Shown: positions 1-6,975, counted from the first letter of the stretch. The stretch is 8,532 bases of DNA from an uncultured Lachnospiraceae bacterium (GCA_910588885.1 CAJUSQ010000119.1:1-8532); one strand, 5' to 3'. The notes: generated from the letters alone by a model not told the origin. A program made the numbers and translations.

Positions 1-8
1 TTACCTCC
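1..8 (-). promoter_or_regulatory. Ribosome binding site of a leftward gene off the left edge
   Basis: On the minus strand the first eight bases read GGAGGTAA, a strong Shine-Dalgarno sequence. Its start codon would lie just outside the window. This suggests a gene diverging from aroF, so positions 1-186 are probably a shared divergent promoter region. Only the ribosome binding site is visible. Nothing can be said about the gene itself. Confidence 0.5.
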
Positions 9-55
9 ATATTCTTTTTTATTTTGAATGTCCGCAAAATCCGTCCTACATCCGT

Positions 56-87
56 AAATCAGACGGTCTGCCTCATTTTTCTGATTT
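56..87. repeat. 8-bp inverted repeat with an inner palindrome in the divergent leader
   Basis: AAATCAGA at 56-63 is matched by TCTGATTT at 80-87. Overlapping the left arm is the odd palindrome CAGACGGTCTG at 60-70. It lies about 25 bases upstream of the aroF -35 box and within the presumed leader of the leftward gene off the edge. It could be an operator or a leader hairpin, but no T-run follows either arm. The role is unknown. Confidence 0.35.
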
Positions 88-110
88 TCGCACTTCAACG
101 TACTGGCGTG

Positions 111-139
111 TTGACTTTTTTGAAAAAAAAAGGTATGAT
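111..139 (+). promoter_or_regulatory. Sigma-A-type promoter of aroF-tyrA
   Basis: TTGACT at 111-116 matches the -35 consensus at five of six bases. After a 17-base spacer, TATGAT at 134-139 matches the -10 consensus at five of six. Transcription should start near 146, leaving a leader of about 40 bases that is too short for a T-box or attenuator. The in-frame ATG at 145 falls at the expected transcription start. That argues for translation beginning at 187. Confidence 0.8.
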
Positions 140-186
140 AAAATTTGCATCAATTACAATACGATTCAGAAAAAGAGGTACTTATT

Positions 187-1203
187 ATGATTATAGTTAT
201 GAAACCGGGAGCTTCCGGAGAATCTATTTCCCAGGTCACGCAGGCCATTGAAACCAGCGGCCTGGTGGTACATTTGTCTCAAGGAAAAGAAGTCACCATC
301 ATCGGTGTAGTGGGGGACAAAACAAAGCTGGATACTCGTTCCATCCAGCTGAACCCCTCTGTAGAGAAAATCGTTCCCATCACCGAAAGCTACAAATTAT
401 CCAACCGGAAATTCCATCCGCTTCCCTCCGGATTCCCTGTGAAAAATACGGTGATCGGGCCGGGTACCATGACCATTATGGCAGGCCCCTGCGCCGTAGA
501 AACGGAGGAACAGATGCTGTCCATTGCCCGTGCTGTGAAAAAAGCCGGCGCTACTATGCTGCGGGGCGGCGCTTTTAAACCCCGGACTTCTCCCTACTCC
601 TTCCAGGGCTTAGAGGAGGAGGGTCTTCGTTTCCTGAAAACCGCTTCCGAAGAAACCGGGCTTGCCACCATCTGCGAGGTAACCAGCGCCCATGCCATTG
701 AACTGGCCGAGCATTATGTGGATATGCTTCAGGTGGGCGCACGGAACATGCAGAATTTTGAGCTTTTAAAGGAAGTCGGAAAAAGCGGCCTTCCGGTACT
801 CCTGAAACGGGGCCTTTCCGCCACCATTGAAGAATGGCTGAATGCCGCGGAATACATTATGTCCGAAGGAAATGAAAAAGTCGCACTTTGCGAACGGGGA
901 ATCCGCACATTTGAAACGGCCACCCGGAACACCCTGGATCTTAGTGCTATCTGCGTTTTGAAGGAAAAAACACATCTTCCGGTGATTGTAGATCCCAGCC
1001 ATGCCACCGGAGTCCGGCACTACGTAGAGCCCCTGGCAAAGGCCGCCGTTGCCTGCGGAGCAGACGGACTGATGATTGAAGTCCACAACGATCCGGCAAA
1101 AGCATTGTCCGACGGCCCGCAGTCCCTGAACTTCCCCCAGTTTGAGTCAGTCATGTCTAACCTTTCCGGCTACATTACTCTGGCAGGGAGGCAGTTATCA
1201 TGA
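187..1203 (+). CDS. aroF: 3-deoxy-7-phosphoheptulonate (DAHP) synthase, type I-beta
   Basis: Condenses phosphoenolpyruvate with erythrose 4-phosphate to give DAHP, the first step of the shikimate pathway, in the cytosol. The 338-residue product starts at 187, not at the in-frame ATG at 145. GAGG at 175-178 sits eight bases before 187, and MIIVMKPGAS is the usual start of this family. Residues 1 to about 65 form the ferredoxin-like N-terminal domain that, in the Thermotoga enzyme, mediates feedback inhibition by tyrosine and phenylalanine. The barrel follows, with AGPCAVE (99-105), RGGAFKPRTSPYSFQG (126-141), QVGARN (182-187), LLKRG (205-209) and DPSHATG (269-275). Cys102, His272, Glu298 and Asp309 fit the four metal ligands, and their numbering agrees with what I recall for the Thermotoga protein. 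The stop overlaps the tyrA start as ATGA, so the two are one translationally coupled operon. All key residues are present. Confidence 0.95.
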   Translation: MIIVMKPGASGESISQVTQAIETSGLVVHLSQGKEVTIIGVVGDKTKLDTRSIQLNPSVEKIVPITESYKLSNRKFHPLPSGFPVKNTVIGPGTMTIMAGPCAVETEEQMLSIARAVKKAGATMLRGGAFKPRTSPYSFQGLEEEGLRFLKTASEETGLATICEVTSAHAIELAEHYVDMLQVGARNMQNFELLKEVGKSGLPVLLKRGLSATIEEWLNAAEYIMSEGNEKVALCERGIRTFETATRNTLDLSAICVLKEKTHLPVIVDPSHATGVRHYVEPLAKAAVACGADGLMIEVHNDPAKALSDGPQSLNFPQFESVMSNLSGYITLAGRQLS

Positions 1204-2336
1204 TGCCGACATGCTGCCCTGACCAGGGTTCTGCGGCAATTCCGGAGAAAATCGGCATTATTGGCCTGGGGCTTATCGGCGGCGCCCTGGCCAAAACCAT
1301 TCGCCGGATCCACCCGGAAATTTCCATCCTGGCCTGTGACATCAACGATGAAAGCCTGGCCCTGGCGAAGCAGGAAGGGATTATTACCCAGGGCTTTTCC
1401 AAAATCACGGAGGACTTCGCCCGCTGCCGCTATCTCTTTTTATGTGCCCCTGTTCAGAAAAACGAAACCTATCTTCAGGCGCTGGCTCCTTTTTTGGGGG
1501 AGGGCTGCATCCTTTCCGACACCGGAAGCGTCAAATCCTCCATCCACGAGGACGTAAAAGCCATGGGACTTTCCCCCTGGTTTATCGGCGGGCATCCCAT
1601 GGCCGGTTCCGAGAAAAGCGGCTTTGCAAGCGCCACCCCCTATCTGTTTGAAAACGCCTATTTTATCATAACCCATGATGATACGGTACAACAAAAGCTG
1701 GTGGACGAATACCGCCGTTTTGTGGCTTCTCTTGGCTGCATTCCCATAGTTATGAGCCCCCAAAAGCATGATTTTTCCACGGCGGCCGTCAGCCACTTAC
1801 CCCATGTGCTGGCCTCCTGCCTGGTAAATCTGGTACGGCAGCTGGACGATGACGCAGAGTCCATGAAATCCATTGCGGCCGGGGGTTTTAAGGACATTAC
1901 GCGCATTGCTTCTTCCTCTCCCGCCATGTGGCAGGAAATCTGCTGCGCCAACCGGGAACAGCTTCTGCTTCTCATAGATGCATTTATCAAATCCCTTTCG
2001 GAGATGAAGGAGGAGATCGTCCGGGAAGACCAGCCCCGAATCCTGGACTTCTTCCAACAAGCCAAGGATTACCGGGACTCTCTTCCCATCCAGAAGCAAG
2101 GCCCTCTTCCTTCTATTTACGAAATCTACTGCGACTTGATTGATGAAGCCGGAGGAATTGCCACGATCTCTACCATCTTAGCTGCCAACGGGATCAATAT
2201 TAAAAATATCGGGATCCTGCACAACCGGGAATTTGAGGAAGGCGTACTGCGTATTGAATTTTACGATTCCTCCGCCTTGGAGCATGCCTTACGGCAGCTT
2301 AGAAAGCATCATTACGTAATTTATGAACGCCCTTAA
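1200..2336 (+). CDS. tyrA: Prephenate dehydrogenase with C-terminal ACT domain
   Basis: Oxidatively decarboxylates prephenate to 4-hydroxyphenylpyruvate, the committed step towards tyrosine. The 378-residue product has a Rossmann fold with GLGLIGG at 22-28. Asp47 ends the second strand, which suggests NAD rather than NADP. DTGSVKSSI lies at 107-115. GGHPMAGSEKSG at 130-141 contains His132, the expected catalytic histidine, and SHLPHVLA at 198-205 belongs to the helical dimerisation domain. Residues about 307-377 form an ACT domain (IDEAGGIATISTILAANGIN region), likely for tyrosine feedback. There is no fused chorismate mutase. AGGGAGG at 1185-1191, inside the end of aroF, is eight bases before the ATG and fixes the start. 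The roughly 16 residues before the Rossmann strand are slightly long, including two cysteines at 5 and 6. A terminator follows 18 bases after the stop, so no aroA is cotranscribed downstream. Confidence 0.95.
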   Translation: MMPTCCPDQGSAAIPEKIGIIGLGLIGGALAKTIRRIHPEISILACDINDESLALAKQEGIITQGFSKITEDFARCRYLFLCAPVQKNETYLQALAPFLGEGCILSDTGSVKSSIHEDVKAMGLSPWFIGGHPMAGSEKSGFASATPYLFENAYFIITHDDTVQQKLVDEYRRFVASLGCIPIVMSPQKHDFSTAAVSHLPHVLASCLVNLVRQLDDDAESMKSIAAGGFKDITRIASSSPAMWQEICCANREQLLLLIDAFIKSLSEMKEEIVREDQPRILDFFQQAKDYRDSLPIQKQGPLPSIYEIYCDLIDEAGGIATISTILAANGINIKNIGILHNREFEEGVLRIEFYDSSALEHALRQLRKHHYVIYERP

Positions 2337-2354
2337 GAACAGTAGTTCCATAAT

Positions 2355-2388
2355 AAAAAGCTTACCATTCTACATGATAAGCTTTTTT
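2355..2388. terminator. Bidirectional rho-independent terminator between tyrA and the PilZ gene
   Basis: AAAAAGCTTA (2355-2364) pairs with TAAGCTTTTT (2378-2387) around a 13-base loop. On the plus strand a run of six T ends the right arm. On the minus strand the complement of the left A-run gives five T followed by ATTA. It can therefore stop both the aroF-tyrA transcript and the leftward PilZ transcript. The core pairing is AT-rich with only one GC step, so efficiency may be moderate. Confidence 0.7.
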
Positions 2389-2436
2389 ATTTCCGCAACC
2401 AACGAGCCACGCAGCCCCACCTGTACGGATATTTGG

Positions 2437-2463
2437 CAACTGCCGCGGGGATAGCGGCAGTTG
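2437..2463. repeat. 10-bp GC-rich hairpin downstream of the PilZ gene
   Basis: CAACTGCCGC (2437-2446) and GCGGCAGTTG (2454-2463) are perfect complements around the seven-base loop GGGGATA. It lies 38 bases beyond the PilZ stop. Neither strand has a T-run after it, so it is not a standard terminator by itself. It may protect the 3' end of the PilZ mRNA or act with the T-tailed hairpin at 2355-2388. Confidence 0.6.
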
Positions 2464-2501
2464 AGTATAAATACCCCGCTATTTCCATCAGAATATTTCA
2501 T

Positions 2502-2960
2502 TTATTCGTTTTCAGCAGATTCCGCTTCCACTGCTTCCTCGCGCTCTTCAGCTTCCTTCACCTTCGCTGCTTCTTCGTGCTCTTCGGCTTCCTTCGCCTC
2601 CGCTTCTTCCTTTTCCTTCCTTCTTACTTCCTCAAACATCTGATAAATCTCTATCTTCAATGAATCCGGATCTGTCATGCCAACGAAAGTACCGCCATAG
2701 TTGTAGCCCTTATCCGTCTTATTCTTCCGGACAACCTTGACGATCGTATCAATGACTTCCTTCGTCCAAATTTCCAGCTTTGTATTATAAAAGCTACCGA
2801 TCTCCAGCTCCTGTTCCGCGTTAAATCCGATTCCGGATCTGGAAAGGTCATTAATATCCACATGAACATATTTTAAGGTCGTAATGCCATCTCTATCCAG
2901 CCGTTCCAGTTCAAGGCTCACATCCAGCTCCAACCGTTTACTACGTCTTCTTTCTTCCAT
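2502..2960 (-). CDS. PilZ-domain protein with an acidic low-complexity tail
   Basis: Probable c-di-GMP receptor protein of 152 residues. Residues about 1-112 are a single PilZ domain. The RxxxR motif is at Arg5-Arg9 and the D-x-S-x-x-G motif is DLSRSG at 38-43; both are the nucleotide-binding signatures of the family. The domain ends with GGTFVG (89-94) and a helix. From about residue 113 the sequence is almost only Glu, Ala, Lys and Arg, including KEAEEHEEA and KEAEEREEA twelve residues apart, likely a charged helix or disordered tail. AAGGAGGAA (complement of 2967-2975) is six bases before the ATG and fixes the start. There is no signal peptide or membrane segment, so it should be cytosolic. 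It has its own promoter and is separate from asd. The partner or output is not visible; flagellar, polysaccharide or secretion genes, the usual neighbours, are absent. Confidence 0.85.
   Translation of the reverse strand: MEERRRSKRLELDVSLELERLDRDGITTLKYVHVDINDLSRSGIGFNAEQELEIGSFYNTKLEIWTKEVIDTIVKVVRKNKTDKGYNYGGTFVGMTDPDSLKIEIYQMFEEVRRKEKEEAEAKEAEEHEEAAKVKEAEEREEAVEAESAENE
2543..2595 (-). repeat. 36-base imperfect tandem repeat in the PilZ tail
   Basis: GCTCTTCAGCTTCCTTC at 2543-2559 recurs with one change as GCTCTTCGGCTTCCTTC at 2579-2595. The period is 36 bases, or twelve codons, which is coding-frame neutral. The surrounding DNA is pyrimidine-rich on the plus strand. The acidic tail probably grew by slippage or duplication and may vary in length between strains. 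Confidence 0.6.
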
Positions 2961-3063
2961 CTTTCATTCCTCCTTGCATTCCGCTGCGATAAGGATGCAC
3001 CCCGGGCATCAGAGCATGTGGCTCCCTTCTGCTTCATTCCGTTCGCATTCTTTCAGTACTTTT

Positions 3064-3113
3064 ATTATATCACATAATCCTCCGGATTGCAAAATTTTCT
3101 GAAAATTTTTCGA
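3064..3113 (-). promoter_or_regulatory. Promoter of the PilZ gene with an UP-like A/T element
   Basis: Reading leftward, TTGCAA (complement of 3087-3092, four of six to consensus) is followed after 17 bases by a perfect TATAAT (complement of 3064-3069). Directly upstream of the -35 box, 3093-3113 is an A/T block of AAAAATTTT, CAG, AAAATTTT arranged like an UP element. The transcript would start near 3057 and carry a leader of roughly 100 bases. That leader includes a small GATGC/GCATC inverted repeat (2994-2998 and 3006-3010). The 8-bp AAAATTTT self-complementary pair could also form a weak hairpin after asd. Confidence 0.6.
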
Positions 3114-3134
3114 GTATTGGAAGACCTTCTCCTG

Positions 3135-4220
3135 CTACTTCGCCGCAATATAACCTTTTGCCTTTAAAAGTTCCGCACACAATACGGCCCCGCCTGCGGC
3201 TCCCCGCACCGTATTATGGGAAAGACCTACGAATTTATAATCATATACGGTATCCTCCCGCAGCCGTCCGACGCTGATGCCCATACCTCTTTCAAAATCT
3301 ACGTCAGCCGTAACCTGCGGACGGTTCTCTTCTGTCAGATATTGGATAAATTGTTTCGGCGCGCTGGGCAGCTCCAATTCCTGCGGTGCCCCCCGGAAGC
3401 TTACCAGCTTTTCAATCAGCTGCTCTTTGGTGGGCTTTTGTCTGAATTTCACAAAAACCGCCGCCGTATGGCCGTTCAAAACCGGGACACGGATACACTG
3501 GCAGGTAATCAGGGGGCTTGCTGCAGGGACAATTTCCCCGTCCCTTACGGTTCCCCAAAGGCGCAGGGGTTCTTTTTCGCTCTTTTCCTCTTCCCCGCCG
3601 ATATAGGGGATAATATTCCCTTCCATTTCCGGCCAGTCCCGGAAGGTCTTTCCTGCGCCGGAAATGGCCTGGTAGGTGGTTGCCACTACCTCATAGGGCT
3701 CATATTCCTTCCAGGCCGTCAATACCGGGGCGTAGCTCTGGATGGAGCAATTGGGCTTCACAGCTACAAATCCACGTTCCGTACCAAGGCGTTTTTTCTG
3801 TGAGGCAATGACCTCTACATGTTCGGGATTGATTTCCGGTACCAGCATGGGAACGTCCTTCGTCCATCGGTGGGCGCTGTTGTTGGAAACCACCGGGGTT
3901 TCCGTTTTGGCATAAGCTTCTTCAATGGCCTTGATCTCGTCCTTGGACATATCTACGGCAGAAAATACGAAATCCACCTGGGAAGCGACTTTCTCCACCT
4001 CGTTCACGTTCATCACAGTCAGGTTTTTGACTGCTTGGGGCATGGGCGTATCCATTTTCCAACGGCCTGCCAATGCTTCCTCATAGGTCTTCCCAGCCGA
4101 ACGGGGGCTTGCCGCCACCGAAGTCACCTCAAACCAGGGATGGTCCGAAAGCAGTGCAAGAAAACGCTGCCCCACCATTCCTGTTCCGCCTAAAATTCCA
4201 ACTTTTAATTTCTGACTCAT
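3135..4220 (-). CDS. asd: Aspartate-semialdehyde dehydrogenase (fungal/archaeal-like class)
   Basis: Reduces aspartyl-4-phosphate with NADPH to aspartate 4-semialdehyde, the branch point to lysine/diaminopimelate, threonine and methionine. The 361-residue product begins with the nucleotide-binding motif GILGGTGMVGQ (8-18). VSNNSAHRW (111-119) and VPEINPEH (127-134) are typical of the longer class found in archaea, fungi and many Firmicutes rather than the E. coli class. The catalytic cysteine is Cys158 in KPNCSIQ. SGAGKTFRDWPEMEGNI (187-203) is a substrate and phosphate region. The general base is His251 in RVPVLNGHT. Length and all catalytic residues are normal. AGAAGGAGA (complement of 4228-4236) lies seven bases before the ATG. 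It follows argH after a gap of 125 bases with no strong terminator, so readthrough from argH is possible. I saw no convincing promoter directly upstream. Confidence 0.95.
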   Translation of the reverse strand: MSQKLKVGILGGTGMVGQRFLALLSDHPWFEVTSVAASPRSAGKTYEEALAGRWKMDTPMPQAVKNLTVMNVNEVEKVASQVDFVFSAVDMSKDEIKAIEEAYAKTETPVVSNNSAHRWTKDVPMLVPEINPEHVEVIASQKKRLGTERGFVAVKPNCSIQSYAPVLTAWKEYEPYEVVATTYQAISGAGKTFRDWPEMEGNIIPYIGGEEEKSEKEPLRLWGTVRDGEIVPAASPLITCQCIRVPVLNGHTAAVFVKFRQKPTKEQLIEKLVSFRGAPQELELPSAPKQFIQYLTEENRPQVTADVDFERGMGISVGRLREDTVYDYKFVGLSHNTVRGAAGGAVLCAELLKAKGYIAAK

Positions 4221-4277
4221 ACTTCAATCTCCTTCTGAATGATTCACTCTTCCGCTTCTTCTATCTGAAGCCTCACT

Positions 4278-4322
4278 GTTTCAATATGGCTTCTGTTGTT
4301 TTACATTCTAAGCTGTTGAAAC
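4278..4322. repeat. 7-bp inverted repeat in the argH-asd gap
   Basis: GTTTCAA at 4278-4284 is matched by TTGAAAC at 4316-4322, with a 31-base spacer, in the 125-base gap between argH and asd. No T-run follows on the minus strand, so it is a poor terminator candidate. It could be a weak leader hairpin or chance. Nothing else stands out in this gap apart from the asd ribosome binding site. Confidence 0.25.
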
Positions 4323-4345
4323 ACTGCTTTTGCTATTCTGCCATT

Positions 4346-5770
4346 TTACCCGTTGGATGGCTGCTTCCATTTTTTCGCTTCCTCGTCCTGCCATTCCGCC
4401 GCCAGATATTCTTTTTCGAGGGCAATTACTTGTTCCATGGCTTCCTTTCCCGGCCCGCCGAGGGTCAGCCGCTTGTTCACACAGGTTTTTAAGGAAATGG
4501 CCTCATAGATATCTTCTTCAAACACCGGGCTGATTTCCTGAAGCTCCGCAAAGGACAGCTCGTCAATCGTACAGTTTTTCTCAATGCAGGTAAGCACCAG
4601 CCGTCCCACGATTCCATGGGCATCCCGGAAGGGCACGCCGTGGTTCACCAAATAATCTGCCGCATCCGTGGCGTTGGTAAAGCCGCCGCCGGCGCTTTTT
4701 TCCATGCGGTCCTTATGGAATTTCATAGTATCCAGCATTCCGGTAAACAGGAGCAGGCAGCCTTTTACCGTATCAATGGCATCAAAGGTCAGCTCCTTAT
4801 CCTCCTGCATATCTTTATTATAAGCCAGAGGAATGCCCTTCATGGTGGTCAGCAGGGACATGAGCGCCCCGTAAACCCGTCCGGTCTTGCCCCGCACCAG
4901 CTCCGCAATGTCCGGATTCTTTTTCTGAGGCATAATGCTGCTTCCGGTGCTGTAGGCGTCGTCAATCTCCACGAACTGGTATTCGTTGCTGTTCCAGAGG
5001 ATAATTTCCTCGCAAAAACGGCTCAGATGCATCATGATTGTAGACAGCGCCGAAAGGAGCTCGATCAGGTAATCCCGGTCCGACACGGAATCCATGCTGT
5101 TTAAGGTCGGCCCGTAAAAGCCCAAAAGCTTCGCCGAATACTCCCGGTCCAGAGGATACGTCGTCCCGGCCAGCGCCCCGGCTCCCAGAGGACAGTAGTT
5201 CATCCGCACATAAATGTCTTTCAGCCTTAAACGGTCCCTCTTGAACATTTCAAAATAAGCTCCCATATGATGAGCCAGTGTAACAGGCTGTGCTTTCTGG
5301 AGATGGGTAAAGCCCGGCATAATGGTTTCCGTATGCTCCTCCATAATTCTTAAAAGTACCTTTAACAAATCCTTCACCAGTACGTCGGTAAAAAGTACCT
5401 CCAGTCTTGTATACAGCTTCATATCCAACGCCACCTGGTCGTTGCGGCTCCTGCCGGTGTGCAGCTTCTTCCCGATATCCCCCAGCCGTTCAATCAGGTT
5501 TGCCTCCACAAAGCTGTGAATATCTTCGTATTCATCGGTAATTTCAAGGGTTCCGGCTTCCACCTCCTGCTGGATTTCCGTTAAAGCTTTCACAATCCTC
5601 TGCATTTCTTCTTTTTCCAGAATCCCCTGCTTCGCCAGCATGCAGACATGGGCCATGCTGCCTTCAATATCCTGCTTATAAAATTTCTGATCAAAGGAAA
5701 TGGACGCATTGAACCGGTACACCAGCTCGTCGGTTTCCTTGGTAAAGCGCCCGCCCCATAATTGTGCCAT
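4346..5770 (-). CDS. argH: Argininosuccinate lyase
   Basis: Splits argininosuccinate into arginine and fumarate, the last step of arginine synthesis. It belongs to the fumarase/aspartase superfamily and normally acts as a homotetramer in the cytosol. The 474-residue product starts MAQLWGGRF, the typical family start. It carries HTGRSRND (104-111), FTHLQKAQP (154-162) with the catalytic-region His156, and the superfamily signature GSSIMPQKKNPD (276-287) with the active-site serine at 277 or 278 in the mobile loop. The C-terminal segment (TLGGPGKEA, 436-444) is intact. Length is at the upper end of normal because of a short charged tail (EEAKKWKQPSNG). GAGG (complement of 5778-5781), seven bases before the ATG, supports the start. 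argG is not adjacent in this window. The next gene leftward is asd. Confidence 0.96.
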   Translation of the reverse strand: MAQLWGGRFTKETDELVYRFNASISFDQKFYKQDIEGSMAHVCMLAKQGILEKEEMQRIVKALTEIQQEVEAGTLEITDEYEDIHSFVEANLIERLGDIGKKLHTGRSRNDQVALDMKLYTRLEVLFTDVLVKDLLKVLLRIMEEHTETIMPGFTHLQKAQPVTLAHHMGAYFEMFKRDRLRLKDIYVRMNYCPLGAGALAGTTYPLDREYSAKLLGFYGPTLNSMDSVSDRDYLIELLSALSTIMMHLSRFCEEIILWNSNEYQFVEIDDAYSTGSSIMPQKKNPDIAELVRGKTGRVYGALMSLLTTMKGIPLAYNKDMQEDKELTFDAIDTVKGCLLLFTGMLDTMKFHKDRMEKSAGGGFTNATDAADYLVNHGVPFRDAHGIVGRLVLTCIEKNCTIDELSFAELQEISPVFEEDIYEAISLKTCVNKRLTLGGPGKEAMEQVIALEKEYLAAEWQDEEAKKWKQPSNG

Positions 5771-6147
5771 ATTGTTTCCTCGCTTTCGTCATTCTGCTCT
5801 TTTATCTCTGCCAATGTTGTTAATAGCCATTCAGCCATATTCTATTTTCTTAATTGTCCGGCTTAGCCGATTTGGTTACTACCCCGGAAAATGAGAACTG
5901 AGTTTATCTGCTATATTCCGCTTCCAAAGGTTCGATCACCTCCAGATTCTGTTTGACCCAAGCCATCGCGCAGCTGCAAAGAACCGTGGTCAACTGGTCG
6001 TCTATGTAGCCTGTCGTCTATACAAATTTTGACGCCGCAAAGCCTGTCTTTCCTCAATTCTTCCTGTGTTTGTGCCCTTATATTACCATAATGCTTTTTA
6101 AGTTACAATCGTTTTTTTGCCGCAGTTCTTTTGCTTTATACCGTTTA
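5771..6147. other. 377-base gap between queH and argH
   Basis: This stretch holds no intact gene. From right to left it contains A-rich sequence after the queH stop without a clear terminator hairpin. A weak leftward promoter candidate follows: TTGTAA, complement of 6103-6108, 17 bases, then TAATAT, complement of 6080-6085. Next comes a frameshifted protein-like frame at 5904-6082, described separately. Last is the argH leader, with the short palindrome CGGCTTAGCCG at 5859-5869. A leftward ATG at 5836-5838 begins a short frame that runs into argH out of frame; it has no good ribosome binding site. Confidence 0.5.
5904..6082 (-). pseudogene. Possible frameshifted gene remnant upstream of argH
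   Basis: Two consecutive leftward frames look like protein but are joined by a frameshift. The upstream frame (6082 to about 6005) includes EERQALRRQNLYRRQAT before a stop at 6002-6004. The downstream frame (6017 to 5904) includes YIDDQLTTVL, CSCAMAWVKQ and NLEVIEPLEAEYSR before a TAA stop. Shifting one base near 6003-6012 joins them into about 58 residues. The nine-base ATAGACGAC occurs twice, 16 bases apart, at the join, so a small insertion or duplication could have caused it. I do not recognise the family. It may be the end of a lost gene or a chance frame. Confidence 0.35.
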
Positions 6148-6906
6148 TCAGGACTGCCGGCCTTCGCCGATTGAGAACACACAGCCGCAATAATCCTGCC
6201 GGTACATCCCGTATTCCTTCGATAACTCCACCGAACGGCGATAGCCGTTTTTCTTCTTAAAATCAGAAACCAGGTAGGAAACCCCGTATTCCTCTGCCAG
6301 GGCAAGCCCGATTTCGTTTAGCTTATCCGCATTTTTCAAGGGGCTGATGGAAAGGGTGGTGGTAAAATAATCCATTCCCCGTTCCCTGGCATATTCGGCC
6401 GCCTCCCGCAGCCGCAGCTGATAACAGCTAAAGCAACGTTCTCCGCCCTCCGGCTCCTGCTCCAGCCCCCTGGCCATTTCATAGAAACGTTCTTCGTCGT
6501 AAGTGCCTTCCACAAACCGGATCGGATTTCCGGCCGGAAACCGTTCAATAAATGCCTGCTGTTCCAAGACTCGTTTTCGGTATTCTTCCTCCGGATATAT
6601 ATTTGGATTATAATAAAATACGGTGATTTCAAAAAAATCCGATAAATATTCCAGCACATAACTGCTGCAGGGGGCACAGCAGCTGTGGAGGAATAAGGTC
6701 GGTACTTCTCCGGCCTGCCGGTGTTTTTCAATGAGAGCTTCCAGCTCTTTCTGGTAATTTCGTTTTGGTTGGTTGGAATTTTGCCGGCCGTTCGGTTTCG
6801 ATTGCCTGCCGCGGCGTTCCGCGAACCCCGAAAATTGCCCGGGTGTTCCGCCCTCTTCATAATTTATTATTTTTTCTTTCCTTTTTTCCACATCAATTTC
6901 TGCCAT
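6148..6906 (-). CDS. queH: Epoxyqueuosine reductase QueH
   Basis: Reduces epoxyqueuosine to queuosine in the wobble position of tRNAs with GUN anticodons, the last step of queuosine synthesis, in place of the unrelated QueG. The 252-residue product carries the family cysteines: LHSCCAPCSS (73-82) with Cys76, Cys77 and Cys80, GERCFSCYQLRL (155-166) with Cys158 and Cys161, and YRQDYCGC (235-242) with Cys240 and Cys242. These bind an iron-sulfur cluster and a second metal in characterised members. YYNPNIYPEEEYRKR and TTTLSISPLKN are also typical. Residues 1 to about 50 are a polar, Arg/Asn/Gln-rich extension before the conserved core, unlike the shortest homologues. AAGGCGG (complement of 6911-6917) is only four bases from the ATG, an imperfect site. 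No other queuosine gene is in the window, so it may act on salvaged or separately encoded precursor. Confidence 0.92.
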   Translation of the reverse strand: MAEIDVEKRKEKIINYEEGGTPGQFSGFAERRGRQSKPNGRQNSNQPKRNYQKELEALIEKHRQAGEVPTLFLHSCCAPCSSYVLEYLSDFFEITVFYYNPNIYPEEEYRKRVLEQQAFIERFPAGNPIRFVEGTYDEERFYEMARGLEQEPEGGERCFSCYQLRLREAAEYARERGMDYFTTTLSISPLKNADKLNEIGLALAEEYGVSYLVSDFKKKNGYRRSVELSKEYGMYRQDYCGCVFSIGEGRQS

Positions 6907-6975
6907 AAATCCGCCTTATCCGTTTTTCTTTCAAATGCACCTGCCGGATGGATCAAAACCATATGCCGGGTTCAT

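Noticed and set aside
145..186. Longer aroF start at 145
   Set aside because: It falls at the predicted transcription start with no ribosome binding site. The start at 187 has GAGG at proper spacing and the typical family N-terminus.
24..251. 75-codon + frame at the left edge running into aroF
   Set aside because: It overlaps the promoter and the start of aroF out of frame, has no ribosome binding site, and its product has no family-like features.
2433..2663. + strand frames opposite the PilZ tail, Phe/Leu-rich or Ser/Ala-rich
   Set aside because: They are the antisense reading of the low-complexity Glu/Ala/Lys coding repeat.
3153..3162. Ile rather than Thr in the asd active-site motif (NCSIQ)
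   Set aside because: The codon lies elsewhere in asd, near residue 160. The Cys158 nucleophile is intact and I recall this form in Clostridial homologues, so it is not treated as a defect.
3216..3803. Long + strand frame opposite asd
   Set aside because: Antisense of a strongly conserved gene, with no ribosome binding site and no recognisable domain. GC-rich codon use opens such frames.
5590..5838. 82-codon leftward frame starting in the argH leader
   Set aside because: The start MAEWLLTTLAEIKEQ looks peptide-like, but there is no good ribosome binding site and most of the frame lies inside argH in another frame. A leader peptide cannot be excluded but is not supported.
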